Shown in pieces: positions 1 to 9,381 of a stretch of 64,000 bases of DNA; position 1 is the stretch's first letter; each line of letters opens with the position of its first letter. The translations under genes and the position numbers were made by a program. The stretch is from Bacillus sp. RO2 (lineage in GTDB: Bacteria; Bacillota; Bacilli; Bacillales; Bacillaceae_I), in NCBI RefSeq assembly GCF_012911845.1, contig NZ_JAAXCU010000042.1:62001-126000 (forward strand), written 5' to 3'. The notes beneath the pieces were generated by a model, which worked only from the letters and a program-made list of their open reading frames with translations, ran no database searches and was not told the DNA's origin.

Positions 1-691
1 GGCTATCGTAAAAAGTCACAAAGGAGAGCAGCAAGGAAAAAACAATCAAATATAAAATTCTTAAATCTCGGTCGGCCAAGAGAGTGGAAAAATGTTTCCA
101 AGGTTTGTCCTTTGTATGGATTAATGAATTGGATGGGCTTAAAATGAGGCGGGCAAATAAGAACAACAGAAAGTAAAAAAGTGAAAAGAAAATAAATACG
201 CCATTCCATTGAAAATAAGCGGCAATTATTTCGCTTATCATAGGTCCAAAGATGCCAGATAACAAAAATCCTGCATTTATAAGTGAAATAGTAAAGTTTC
301 GAAGAGATGGAGAGAAGTGGTCAAAGCAATAGGCAAAAGCAACTGGTGCAAAGCAGCCAAGGGTGAATCCTTGAATGGAGCGGGCAACGTACAAGTGAGA
401 AATATTAGTAGATTGCGCAATGAGTATGGTAGCGATAGCTGAAAACAGAAACCCGTAGCTAATAATATTTTTTCTGCCGAATCGATCGGATAATGCACCG
501 AACATCAGTAGTCCTATCGCATAGAACATGCTGAAAAAACTGCTGGCCACTATTACTTTTTGTTTGGGGACACTCCACTCCAAGCTAATTGAATTGTAAA
601 GTGGAATTAATGTGTAAAGGCTACAGACCACTAAAAAACCCATAACAATTAATAACGTTGCTGAAAAATAATGGTTTTTTCTATGTTCCAT
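1..691 (-). CDS. MFS transporter, N-terminal part (cut by window edge)
   Basis: An uninterrupted reading frame of 230 codons runs from an ATG at 691 off the left edge. The product is strongly hydrophobic with about six membrane segments. Between TM2 and TM3 it has the MFS loop motif GALSDRFGRK, so this is the first half of a major facilitator superfamily exporter or importer. An AGGTGAACGGAA ribosome binding site precedes the ATG. In B. subtilis an MFS gene (yhjO) lies near addB, so this may be its counterpart, but the substrate cannot be told from the sequence. It is divergent from addB. Confidence 0.8.
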   Translation of the reverse strand, partial: MEHRKNHYFSATLLIVMGFLVVCSLYTLIPLYNSISLEWSVPKQKVIVASSFFSMFYAIGLLMFGALSDRFGRKNIISYGFLFSAIATILIAQSTNISHLYVARSIQGFTLGCFAPVAFAYCFDHFSPSLRNFTISLINAGFLLSGIFGPMISEIIAAYFQWNGVFIFFSLFYFLLFLFARLILSPSNSLIHTKDKPWKHFSTLLADRDLRILYLIVFSLLLSFVTFYDS

Positions 692-760
692 TTCCGTTCA
701 CCTGCCCATGTTACCTTATGCGAAGGGTGTTTGGCCGGTTCCATTCTCGAAAGTAACTCG

Positions 761-790
761 TTGGCAATAATAGTAGTTTTTCAGTACAAT
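761..790 (+). promoter_or_regulatory. Putative SigA promoter of addBA
   Basis: TTGGCA (761-766) and TACAAT (785-790) are separated by 18 bp, each one mismatch from the SigA consensus. They lie 60 bp upstream of the addB start. Confidence 0.5.
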
Positions 791-850
791 AGAATAAGAA
801 GAACATAAGTACGTATTATTTTTTTGAATTGGGAAAATGGGGGATAGCTT

Positions 851-3800
851 GTGTCTATACGATTTTTAATAGGAAGAACAGGCAGCGGGAAAACAACCTG
901 GTGCAACGAACAAATTCTTCAAATGCTTAAAGAAGATCCACAAGGTCCGCCTGTTGTCTACCTTGTGCCGGAACAGATGACGTTTCAATCAGAATATCGA
1001 ATCGTGCAGTCACCTGATGTTAAGGGAATGATTCGGGCACAAGTATTCAGTTTTACTCGTCTTGCATGGAGAATTTTACAGGAAGTTGGCGGTATCAGCC
1101 GTTTTCATATTGATCAGACAGGTATCCATATGTTGCTTCGGAAGGTGATTGAAGAACATAAAAGTAAGTTCCATGTATTTGGGAAGTCTGCAGAGCAGTT
1201 CGGATTCATTGAACAAATGGAAAGCATGATTACAGAGTTTAAACGTTATTGCGTCACACCAGAACTTTTACATGAAGAAATTGTACGTATTGGAGAAGAT
1301 ATCTCCATTTCTGAGCATGAAAAAATGCTAGCAAAAAAGCTGACAGACATACTTGTTGTCTATCGTCAGCTAGAAGAAACGTTGGATGGAAAATATCTAG
1401 ATGGCGAAGATTACTTACAGCTCTTGGCGGAAAAAATACCAAGTTCGAGCTATATCCCAAAAGCAGATATTTTCATTGATGGTTTTCATAGCTTCACCCC
1501 TCAGGAATTGGCAGTCTTAAAGGAATTAATGAAACATGCAAACTCTGTCACAATTGCTTTGACAGCAGATAAGCCATACGACGAAGAAGCACCGTATGAT
1601 CTTCATCTGTTCAGGGAAACCGGAAGGACCTATCAAAAGCTTAAAGATATCGCATTGGAAGAAGGTTGTGAACTAGAAGAGCCGGTGCTTTTACAAGACA
1701 CATCCCGCTTTCAACATGCTGATTCCTTGCGTCATATGGAACAGTATTTTGATGTTCGGCCAACTGTGGTCTATCCCAATAAGGCCGACGTATCTATTTT
1801 ACAAGCAGTCAATAGAAGAGCAGAAATGGAAGGCATCGCAAGGGAGATTGTCTCGCTAGTCAGAGATAAGGGTAACCGGTATAAAGATATAGCGGTTATT
1901 GTCAGAAATGCCGAATCTTACATTGATTTGGTCAATACCGTTTTTAAAGATTATGACATCCCGTTTTTCGTCGATCAAAAGCGGACAATGCTCCATCATC
2001 CATTGGTGGAATTACTGCGTTCTAGTCTTGAGGTAATTTCAAGAAACTGGCGCTATGAATCTGTTTTTCGTTGTGTAAAGACGGATTTCTTCTACTCGCA
2101 GGATCAAGATATTAATGAGATGCGCGAAAAGACGGATAAACTGGAAAACTATTGCCTGTCCTATGGGATACAAGGGAATAGATGGACTGCGACTGAACAA
2201 TGGAAATATCGTCGCTTTTTTAGTGTGGATACAGAAGGACCATACGTACAAACAGATGAAGAGATTGCCTATGAAAAGGAAATCAATGAATTAAGAGCGA
2301 TGATCGTTGAGCCGCTTCATCTGCTTGAAAAGCGCTGGAAAAAAGCAAAGTCCATTGATGGCTATTGCAAGGCGCTCTATGAATATATGGAAGATTTGAA
2401 GATTCCGCAAAAATTGGAAGCAAGAATGAAAAAGGCCGAGGAAGAAGGCAATCTTTCTGCTGCAAAAGAAAACGAGCAAGTGTGGAAGGCGATTATTCAA
2501 ATGCTTGATCAGATGGTCGAACTGATAGGTGACCATCCAATTTCGTTATCCATGTTTATGAAAATGGTCGAAAGTGGATTGGAAAGCCTGCGCTTTAGCC
2601 TAGTGCCACCAGCCATTGACCAGGTTATCGTTGCGAACTTTGATCTTTCGCGCCTGACAGATATTAAGCACAGTTTTGTTATAGGTGTAAATGATGGGGT
2701 GATTCCTGCCAAGATCAAGGATGAGGGCTTTATATCAGAAGAAGAAAGAGAGCTACTGTCCAACTACGGAATGGAGCTCGCACCGACAAGTTTAGAGCGG
2801 CTGCTTGATGAACATTTCCTTGTTTATACGTCATTCTTAAGCCCTTCCCATCACTTGTATATAAGCTATGCACTGGCAGACGAAGAGGGGAAAACGCTGT
2901 TGCCTTCCTCCTATATTAAGCGAATAAAGGAAATGTTTCCTTTGCTAGAGGAGAAATTGTTGCTCAATGAACCTGCAGAGCTGTCAAGCGAGGAACAGTT
3001 AAGGTATATTCACACCCCATCGACCACGCTATCCAACTTGGCAGCACAGCTTCAAGCGTGGATGAAGAAATACCCCGTCGAACCAATCTGGTGGGATGTC
3101 TACAATACACTATTAGAGAATGAAGAATGGCAGGATAAAACGGAACATGTCTTACGAAGTTTATTTTACAAAAATGAAGCCAAAAAATTAAAGCAAAAGG
3201 TTAGTCGTGAGTTATACGGAAATTTCATGGAAGCCAGTGTGTCGAGGATGGAGAAATTCAGTGCGTGTGCTTTTTCCCATTTCGCTTCACATGGTTTAAA
3301 GCTGAAGGAAAGAAAAATCTACCGATTGGAAGCTCCGGATATCGGGCAGCTCTTTCATGCAGCACTTAAGCATATTTCAGATAAGTTAAGACAAAGCGGA
3401 AACGATTGGAAAAACCTCACGAAACAGGAGTGTGAGGTGCTGGCAAAAGAAGCTGTTCATATTCTCGCACCAAAGCTGCAAGGAGAAATCCTACTAAGTT
3501 CTAATCGTTTTCACTACATTAAACGCAAGCTCGAAACCATCATCACCAGAGCATCACAAATTCTAAGCGATCACTCTAGAGCAAGCAAATTTACCCCAGT
3601 TGGCCTAGAGCTAGGTTTTGGCAAACAGGAAGAGTTGCCGCCGATTCAAATTAACTTGCCAAATGGTGTGACAATGGAGCTTGTAGGCCGTATAGATCGC
3701 GTTGATAAAGCAGAGGGAAGCAACGGGTTATTGCTTCGTATCATTGATTATAAATCCAGCAACAAAGCGCTTGACCTGACGGAGGTTTATTATGGTTTGG

Positions 3801-4366
3801 CATTACAGATGCTGACTTATTTGGATATCGTCATCTCTCATTCCAAAGGCTGGCTAGGAAATGAAGCTACTCCTGCAGGCGTTCTGTATTTCCATGTTCA
3901 TAATCCCATGATAAAAACGAACGGTATGAAACCGGAAGACATCATAGAAGAAGAGATTTTTAAGAGCTTTAAAATGAAAGGTTTGCTTTTAGGTGATGAG
4001 GAATCTGTGAAGCTGATGGATCAGACGCTAGAGACAGGGCACTCCAAAATAGTGTCTGCTGCATTAAAAAAGAATGGTGGATTTCAAGCTAATTCTTCTA
4101 TTGCAAGTGAGGAAGAATTCACTCAGCTGAGAACGTATGTTAGAAAAACGTTTGAAGAGATTGGCATGAAAATATCTGAAGGCGAGACAAGCATAGCTCC
4201 TTACAAATTAAAGAATCAAACGCCATGTACGTTTTGTTCTTATAAATCGTTTTGTCAATTTGATACATCGCTTGATGAAAATGAATATAGAGTGCTGTCA
4301 ACGATACCTAAAAATGAGGTCATTTCCTCGATGAAAACGAAGATAGAAGGGGGAGAGGAATCATGA
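851..4366 (+). CDS. addB: ATP-dependent nuclease subunit AddB
   Basis: AddB is the second subunit of the AddAB helicase-nuclease, the Gram-positive counterpart of RecBCD. It processes double-strand breaks to Chi-dependent 3' tails for RecA. The 1171-aa length is typical. A Walker A motif (GRTGSGKT) lies at residues 8-15. The C-terminal nuclease domain carries IDYKSS and four cysteines at 806, 1126, 1129 and 1135, the arrangement known to hold a structural Fe-S cluster. The start is a GTG preceded by GGGGGAT. The stop overlaps the addA start by 4 nt, indicating translational coupling and equal subunit supply. Confidence 0.97.
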   Translation: MSIRFLIGRTGSGKTTWCNEQILQMLKEDPQGPPVVYLVPEQMTFQSEYRIVQSPDVKGMIRAQVFSFTRLAWRILQEVGGISRFHIDQTGIHMLLRKVIEEHKSKFHVFGKSAEQFGFIEQMESMITEFKRYCVTPELLHEEIVRIGEDISISEHEKMLAKKLTDILVVYRQLEETLDGKYLDGEDYLQLLAEKIPSSSYIPKADIFIDGFHSFTPQELAVLKELMKHANSVTIALTADKPYDEEAPYDLHLFRETGRTYQKLKDIALEEGCELEEPVLLQDTSRFQHADSLRHMEQYFDVRPTVVYPNKADVSILQAVNRRAEMEGIAREIVSLVRDKGNRYKDIAVIVRNAESYIDLVNTVFKDYDIPFFVDQKRTMLHHPLVELLRSSLEVISRNWRYESVFRCVKTDFFYSQDQDINEMREKTDKLENYCLSYGIQGNRWTATEQWKYRRFFSVDTEGPYVQTDEEIAYEKEINELRAMIVEPLHLLEKRWKKAKSIDGYCKALYEYMEDLKIPQKLEARMKKAEEEGNLSAAKENEQVWKAIIQMLDQMVELIGDHPISLSMFMKMVESGLESLRFSLVPPAIDQVIVANFDLSRLTDIKHSFVIGVNDGVIPAKIKDEGFISEEERELLSNYGMELAPTSLERLLDEHFLVYTSFLSPSHHLYISYALADEEGKTLLPSSYIKRIKEMFPLLEEKLLLNEPAELSSEEQLRYIHTPSTTLSNLAAQLQAWMKKYPVEPIWWDVYNTLLENEEWQDKTEHVLRSLFYKNEAKKLKQKVSRELYGNFMEASVSRMEKFSACAFSHFASHGLKLKERKIYRLEAPDIGQLFHAALKHISDKLRQSGNDWKNLTKQECEVLAKEAVHILAPKLQGEILLSSNRFHYIKRKLETIITRASQILSDHSRASKFTPVGLELGFGKQEELPPIQINLPNGVTMELVGRIDRVDKAEGSNGLLLRIIDYKSSNKALDLTEVYYGLALQMLTYLDIVISHSKGWLGNEATPAGVLYFHVHNPMIKTNGMKPEDIIEEEIFKSFKMKGLLLGDEESVKLMDQTLETGHSKIVSAALKKNGGFQANSSIASEEEFTQLRTYVRKTFEEIGMKISEGETSIAPYKLKNQTPCTFCSYKSFCQFDTSLDENEYRVLSTIPKNEVISSMKTKIEGGEES

Positions 4367-7300
4367 GCTTGGAACTTCTTCCAAAACCAATAGATGCCCA
4401 GTGGACAGATGATCAGTGGAAAGCCATTGTCGCTTCTGGGAGAGATATTCTCGTAGCAGCAGCTGCAGGGTCAGGTAAAACTGCTGTTCTTGTTGAACGG
4501 ATGATTCATAAGATTGTGGAGGAACATGTAGACGTGGACAGGCTGCTTGTCGTGACGTTTACCAATGCGTCAGCTGCTGAAATGCGCCACAGAATTGGCG
4601 AAGCACTGGAAAAACAGTTAGAGAAAAAGCCGGCATCGCTACATTTGCGCCGCCAGCTAAGTTTATTGAACCGGGCATCTATTTCTACGATTCACTCCTT
4701 TTGCCTTGAGGTAGTAAGGAAATACTATTACTTGATCGACATTGACCCAAGTTTCCGTATTGCCGATACAACGGAGATCCAATTAATGCAGGAGGAGGTT
4801 CTTGAAGGAGTCTTTGAAGAAGAGTACGGAAAAGAGGACAACGAGTTATTTTTTGAATTGGTCGACCGCTACACGAATGATCGTTCTGATGGAGCTTTGC
4901 AAAACCTTGTTCTGGATCTTCATGAGTTTTCCAGGGCGAATCCCAGCCCAGACAAATGGTTGGACGAGATTGTATCGTTCTATCAGTCTACCAGCAAGTA
5001 TTCTATTGATGACTTGCCTTTCATCCATACATTAAAACGTGAAATGAAGCTGCAGTTTCTAGGGGCGGAAAGCTTGTTGGAAAAAGCGATGGAAATTACG
5101 CTTGAGCCAGGTGGGCCTGCTCCGCGTGCTGAGAATATCGAGCAAGATCTGACTCAACTTCACAGACTTCAAGCTGCCCTCGATACATCGTGGGAAGAAT
5201 TGTATGCAGTTATGCAGGAACTTGATTTCTCCAGGGCTAAAACCTGCCGCGGAGATGACTACGATAAAGTGCTGATAGAAAGATGGACCAAGGTACGTAA
5301 TGATGCAAAAGCAATGGTACAAGGAATCAAAGATGAATTGTTTTCCCGACGTCCCGATTCTTTTCTGAAAGATCTCGAGGAGTTAGCACCTGTAATGGGT
5401 ACACTTGTTGATTTAGTTAAGAAATATGGGAAGGAATTTAGCCTCTTAAAACAAGATAAAGGATTGGTGGACTTTTCCGACTTAGAGCACCTTTGTTTAG
5501 ATGTGCTCACTACTTATAACGAAGAAAAAGTAGAAAGATCGGAAGCCGCACTCCGCTATCAGTCCACTTTTAAAGAAGTGATGGTGGATGAGTACCAGGA
5601 TACAAATATGGTCCAGGAGGCTATCCTGAAACTAGTTACGAAGGAAAGTGAAGAGGCTGGAAATATGTTCATGGTAGGAGACGTAAAGCAATCCATTTAC
5701 AGATTCCGATTAGCCGAACCTTTCTTATTTTTAAGCAAATACAAACGGTTTGATACGGAAGGAAGAGAGTCTGGTCTCCGCATTGATTTGAATAAAAATT
5801 TCCGTTCCCGACCGGAAGTCCTTGATGCCACCAACTTTATCTTTAAACAAATTATGGGAGAAACTGTTGGGGAAATCGACTATGACGACGATGCGGAATT
5901 AAAGTTTGGGGCAGCCTATTATCCACAAGCATCAAACAGAGAATCGGAATTATTGATAATAAATCGAAAGGGTTCAGTTTCTGGGGATGAGAATGAACTT
6001 TCCGAGTATGAGTCTGAAGAAAACTCCACTGGATTTGATAAAGTGGAACTGGAAACAGCTCAAGTGGAAGCGAAGATGATTGCTCAGAAAATAAAGCATC
6101 TAATTCAGTCCGGGTATGAAATATATGATAAAGACAGAAAAACGATGCGCCCTGTCACTTACCGGGATTTTGTGATCCTGATGCGCTCAATGCCATGGGC
6201 CCCTCAATTTATGGAGGAGTTTAAGCAGGAAGGTCTGCCGTTATATGCAAACTTGAGCACGGGATATTTCGAAGCAACAGAAGTTGCCATTCTTTTATCG
6301 TTATTGAAGGTCATTGATAACCCATATCAAGATGTTCCGTTGGCTTCTGTGTTAAGATCACCGATTGTTGGGCTTGATTCCAACGACTTGGCCACCATTC
6401 GTATTCAGCAAAAAAGAGGCTCCTATTACGAAGCGTTAATGGCATTTATGGACAAGGCCCCTGATACTGTGGAGGAACAGGAATTAGCTAAAAGAATTCG
6501 TTTATTCTATCAGATGCTTCAATCATGGCGTACAGCTGCGCGTGAAGGAGCATTGTCCGAGTTGATTTGGCAGATTTATCAAGACACACACTTCTTTGAT
6601 TTTGTTGGGGGAATGCCAGGCGGTAAGCAACGTCAGGCAAACTTGCGAGCACTATATGACCGTGCCAGACAATATGAATCCACCTCTTTCCGCGGCTTGT
6701 TTCGTTTCTTGCGTTTTATTGAAAGGATGCAAGAACGGGGAGAAGACCTTGGTGCTGCAAGAGCGCTCGGGGAGCAAGAGGATGTTGTCAGGCTGATGAC
6801 TATACACTCCAGCAAAGGACTTGAGTTTCCAATCGTATTTGTTGCAGGACTGTCCAGACAGTTCAATATGATGGATCTTAACAACAGTTATTTGCTAGAT
6901 AAGGAGCTTGGGTTTGGTTCTAAATATGTAAATGCAAAACTGCGAATCACCTATCCAACGATATTGCAGTTGGCCTTGAAACGAAAAGCCAAGGCACAGC
7001 TGATAGCGGAGGAAATGCGTGTATTATACGTAGCTCTCACGAGGGCAAAGGAAAAATTATACCTGGTCGGAACGGTAAAGGACTTTGAAAAATCTCAATT
7101 GCAGTGGGGGGAACACGTCTCACATGAAAATTGGCTGTTACCGGACTATGTAAGAGCAGGTGCGAAATCGTATATGGACTGGGTTGGCCCTGCCCTTGTG
7201 CGACACAAAGATGCACAAGTATTAAGAGAAGATGGTGCGACCTTCGTCAACCAAGAGGACATCGCCAATCATCCAACTTCATGGAAGATATCCGTTACTA

Positions 7301-8136
7301 ACGTAGAACAGTTGATACAGGAGATAGAAGCTGTAAAAGAAGAAGAAAACCTTCTTCTAAATTCCGTGAAACAAGGGAAGCAGATTGACATAGAAAGTCC
7401 TTATAAAGCGAAAGTGGTGGAACAGCTGAATTGGACCTATCCATATAAAGAGGCAAGTATGCATCGATCGAAGCAGTCTGTCTCAGAGATAAAAAGGATG
7501 AGAGAACAGCAGGATCCATACGCAGACAACACGCTTGTACAAACAGAAAGAAGGTATTTCCTTGATCGCCCGGCATTCTTGCAAAAGAAAAAACTGTCTC
7601 CTTCAGAAATTGGGACAGCGATGCACGCAGTGATGCAAAATATAGACCTTGCGGCTGAGACGATGGATCGAGATTATGTACAGGCTCAGGTCATGGAAAT
7701 GGTTCAAAAAGAGCTGATTACAGCCGAACAGGCAAACGTCATTAATTTTGACGCCATCGTTTCTTTCTTTTCTACTTCTGTCGGGAAGCGGATGGTAGAG
7801 GCGCAACAAGTTCACCGGGAGGTCCCATTCAGTTATGCATTGCAAGAAAATGAGTTTTTTGAACAAAAAGAACTAAAAGAAGAGACCATCCTGGTGCAGG
7901 GTGTCATTGATTGCCTTTTAGAAGATGAGGCAGGGCTTGTCTTAATCGACTATAAAACGGATACCATCACAGGTAGATATGATAACGGATTTGAAGAAGC
8001 AGAACCAGTTCTGCGCAATCGTTATAAAGACCAAGTAGCCTTGTACGGGAAAGCCGTTGAAGAAATTTGGAAGAAGGAATTAAAGGAGAAATATTTATAT
8101 TTCTTTGATGGAAATCGATTAATGAAAATGGATTAA
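4363..8136 (+). CDS. addA: ATP-dependent helicase/nuclease subunit AddA
   Basis: AddA is the UvrD/Rep-type (SF1A) 3'-5' helicase and nuclease subunit of AddAB. At 1257 aa it is full length. Walker A AAGSGKT is at residues 34-40, and Walker B appears as VDEYQDTN near residue 408. Later helicase motifs include MTIHSSKGLEFP and VALTRAKEKLYL. The C-terminal RecB-type nuclease core has GVIDCLL followed by IDYKTD near residue 1195. Overlap with addB and absence of a promoter between them make an addBA operon clear. Confidence 0.97.
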   Translation: MSLELLPKPIDAQWTDDQWKAIVASGRDILVAAAAGSGKTAVLVERMIHKIVEEHVDVDRLLVVTFTNASAAEMRHRIGEALEKQLEKKPASLHLRRQLSLLNRASISTIHSFCLEVVRKYYYLIDIDPSFRIADTTEIQLMQEEVLEGVFEEEYGKEDNELFFELVDRYTNDRSDGALQNLVLDLHEFSRANPSPDKWLDEIVSFYQSTSKYSIDDLPFIHTLKREMKLQFLGAESLLEKAMEITLEPGGPAPRAENIEQDLTQLHRLQAALDTSWEELYAVMQELDFSRAKTCRGDDYDKVLIERWTKVRNDAKAMVQGIKDELFSRRPDSFLKDLEELAPVMGTLVDLVKKYGKEFSLLKQDKGLVDFSDLEHLCLDVLTTYNEEKVERSEAALRYQSTFKEVMVDEYQDTNMVQEAILKLVTKESEEAGNMFMVGDVKQSIYRFRLAEPFLFLSKYKRFDTEGRESGLRIDLNKNFRSRPEVLDATNFIFKQIMGETVGEIDYDDDAELKFGAAYYPQASNRESELLIINRKGSVSGDENELSEYESEENSTGFDKVELETAQVEAKMIAQKIKHLIQSGYEIYDKDRKTMRPVTYRDFVILMRSMPWAPQFMEEFKQEGLPLYANLSTGYFEATEVAILLSLLKVIDNPYQDVPLASVLRSPIVGLDSNDLATIRIQQKRGSYYEALMAFMDKAPDTVEEQELAKRIRLFYQMLQSWRTAAREGALSELIWQIYQDTHFFDFVGGMPGGKQRQANLRALYDRARQYESTSFRGLFRFLRFIERMQERGEDLGAARALGEQEDVVRLMTIHSSKGLEFPIVFVAGLSRQFNMMDLNNSYLLDKELGFGSKYVNAKLRITYPTILQLALKRKAKAQLIAEEMRVLYVALTRAKEKLYLVGTVKDFEKSQLQWGEHVSHENWLLPDYVRAGAKSYMDWVGPALVRHKDAQVLREDGATFVNQEDIANHPTSWKISVTNVEQLIQEIEAVKEEENLLLNSVKQGKQIDIESPYKAKVVEQLNWTYPYKEASMHRSKQSVSEIKRMREQQDPYADNTLVQTERRYFLDRPAFLQKKKLSPSEIGTAMHAVMQNIDLAAETMDRDYVQAQVMEMVQKELITAEQANVINFDAIVSFFSTSVGKRMVEAQQVHREVPFSYALQENEFFEQKELKEETILVQGVIDCLLEDEAGLVLIDYKTDTITGRYDNGFEEAEPVLRNRYKDQVALYGKAVEEIWKKELKEKYLYFFDGNRLMKMD

Positions 8137-8143
8137 TATAAAG

Positions 8144-8180
8144 AGTGGCTCAGGTGGCAAATGTTGTTGCTTGAGCCACT
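8144..8180 (+). terminator. Hairpin between addA and sbcD
   Basis: AGTGGCTCA at 8144-8152 pairs perfectly with TGAGCCACT at 8172-8180 across a 19-nt loop. Only a short TTTC follows, so it may be a weak terminator or attenuator within an addBA-sbcDC transcript rather than a strong end. Confidence 0.5.
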
Positions 8181-8202
8181 TTCATGGAAGGGAAGAATAT
8201 AG

Positions 8203-9381
8203 ATGCGCATACTTCATACTGCCGACTGGCACTTGGGTAAAACATTAGAAGGAAGAAGTCGTTTGCCAGAGCAAGCACAGTTTTTGGAAGAGCTTCTGGA
8301 AGTTGTAGAAGAAGAAAAAGTAGACGTGATACTGATGGCAGGAGATGTCTATGACACTGTCAATCCCCCCGCCCAGGCGGAAGTACTTTTCTATGAGTCG
8401 CTTCAACAGTTATCCAACAGTGGAAAAAGGCCTGTTGCTGTCATTGCAGGGAACCATGATAATCCAGACCGTCTTTCTGCATCCAGACCTCTTGCAAGCA
8501 CGCAAAATATCTCCTTGCTAGGCTACCCCACAATGGACGTTCAGACAATCTATGTCCCCACGACGGAAGAAACATTGAAACTTGCTTCTTTGCCATACCC
8601 ATCAGAGTCGAGGTTAAACGAAGTGCTTTCCGAAGAGTTTGAGGAAAAAGCTATCAGGGACCATTATGATGCAAGAATTAGCCAGTTTTTTGATAAGATG
8701 TGTGAACAGTTTACCGAGTCCTCTGTCAATATTGCCATGAGCCATCTTTTTGTTGCCGGCGGAAATTCCTCTGATTCAGAACGTCCTATTGAAGTAGGGG
8801 GAGCATTTACGGTTGCAGCTGAAAGCTTGCCACATCAAGCCCAATATGTTGCTCTAGGCCACTTGCATCGCCCTCAAACCATTAAGCGTGCCAAAACGGC
8901 AGCCAGATACTCTGGCTCCCCGCTTGCTTATAGTTTTTCAGAGGCTGGTTACACGAAAAGTGTAACCATTATAGATGCTAAGCCTGGTGAAGCTGTGGAA
9001 ACAAAAGAAATCTATCTTTCTAGTGGAAAGCCTCTTGTGAAATGGAAGGCAACAGAGGGAGTTCAACAAGTGTATGAGTGGCTTGAAAATAAAAAGGATA
9101 GTAATGCATGGGTAGATCTTGAAATACATGTCACCAATGCATTATCCATGGAAGAAATTCACCGAATTAGAAAACATCATGATGGCATCCTCCATATACG
9201 TCCCATTTTTCCAGAAATGGTCGAAGAGAGGAAAGCGGTGAAGATGGACAGCGTTCCCATGGAAGAGCTGTTTGTTAGGTTTTATGAAAAACAATCAGGA
9301 GGAGCCAAACCTGAGGAAGAATTAGTCCGGTTATTTCTCTCCTTATTGCAAGATGAAACGTTGAAGGAGGAACAAGTATGA
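8203..9381 (+). CDS. sbcD: Nuclease SbcCD subunit D
   Basis: SbcD is the Mre11-type metallophosphoesterase that, with SbcC, trims DNA hairpins and protein-blocked ends. At 392 aa it has normal family length. Metal-binding motifs are visible in order: HTADWHLGK (residues 5-13), AGDVYD, AGNHDNPDR, MSHLFVAGG and ALGHLHRPQ. The ATG follows GGGAAGAATATAG. The stop overlaps the sbcC start by 4 nt, so the two subunits are co-translated. Confidence 0.97.
   Translation: MRILHTADWHLGKTLEGRSRLPEQAQFLEELLEVVEEEKVDVILMAGDVYDTVNPPAQAEVLFYESLQQLSNSGKRPVAVIAGNHDNPDRLSASRPLASTQNISLLGYPTMDVQTIYVPTTEETLKLASLPYPSESRLNEVLSEEFEEKAIRDHYDARISQFFDKMCEQFTESSVNIAMSHLFVAGGNSSDSERPIEVGGAFTVAAESLPHQAQYVALGHLHRPQTIKRAKTAARYSGSPLAYSFSEAGYTKSVTIIDAKPGEAVETKEIYLSSGKPLVKWKATEGVQQVYEWLENKKDSNAWVDLEIHVTNALSMEEIHRIRKHHDGILHIRPIFPEMVEERKAVKMDSVPMEELFVRFYEKQSGGAKPEEELVRLFLSLLQDETLKEEQV

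Noticed and set aside
1-500. MFS gene looked broken, as only short separate minus-strand frames with start and stop were evident (3-209 and 277-498).
   Set aside because: Careful translation from the ATG at 691 gives one open frame of 230 codons to the window edge with MFS motifs. The short frames are in other registers.
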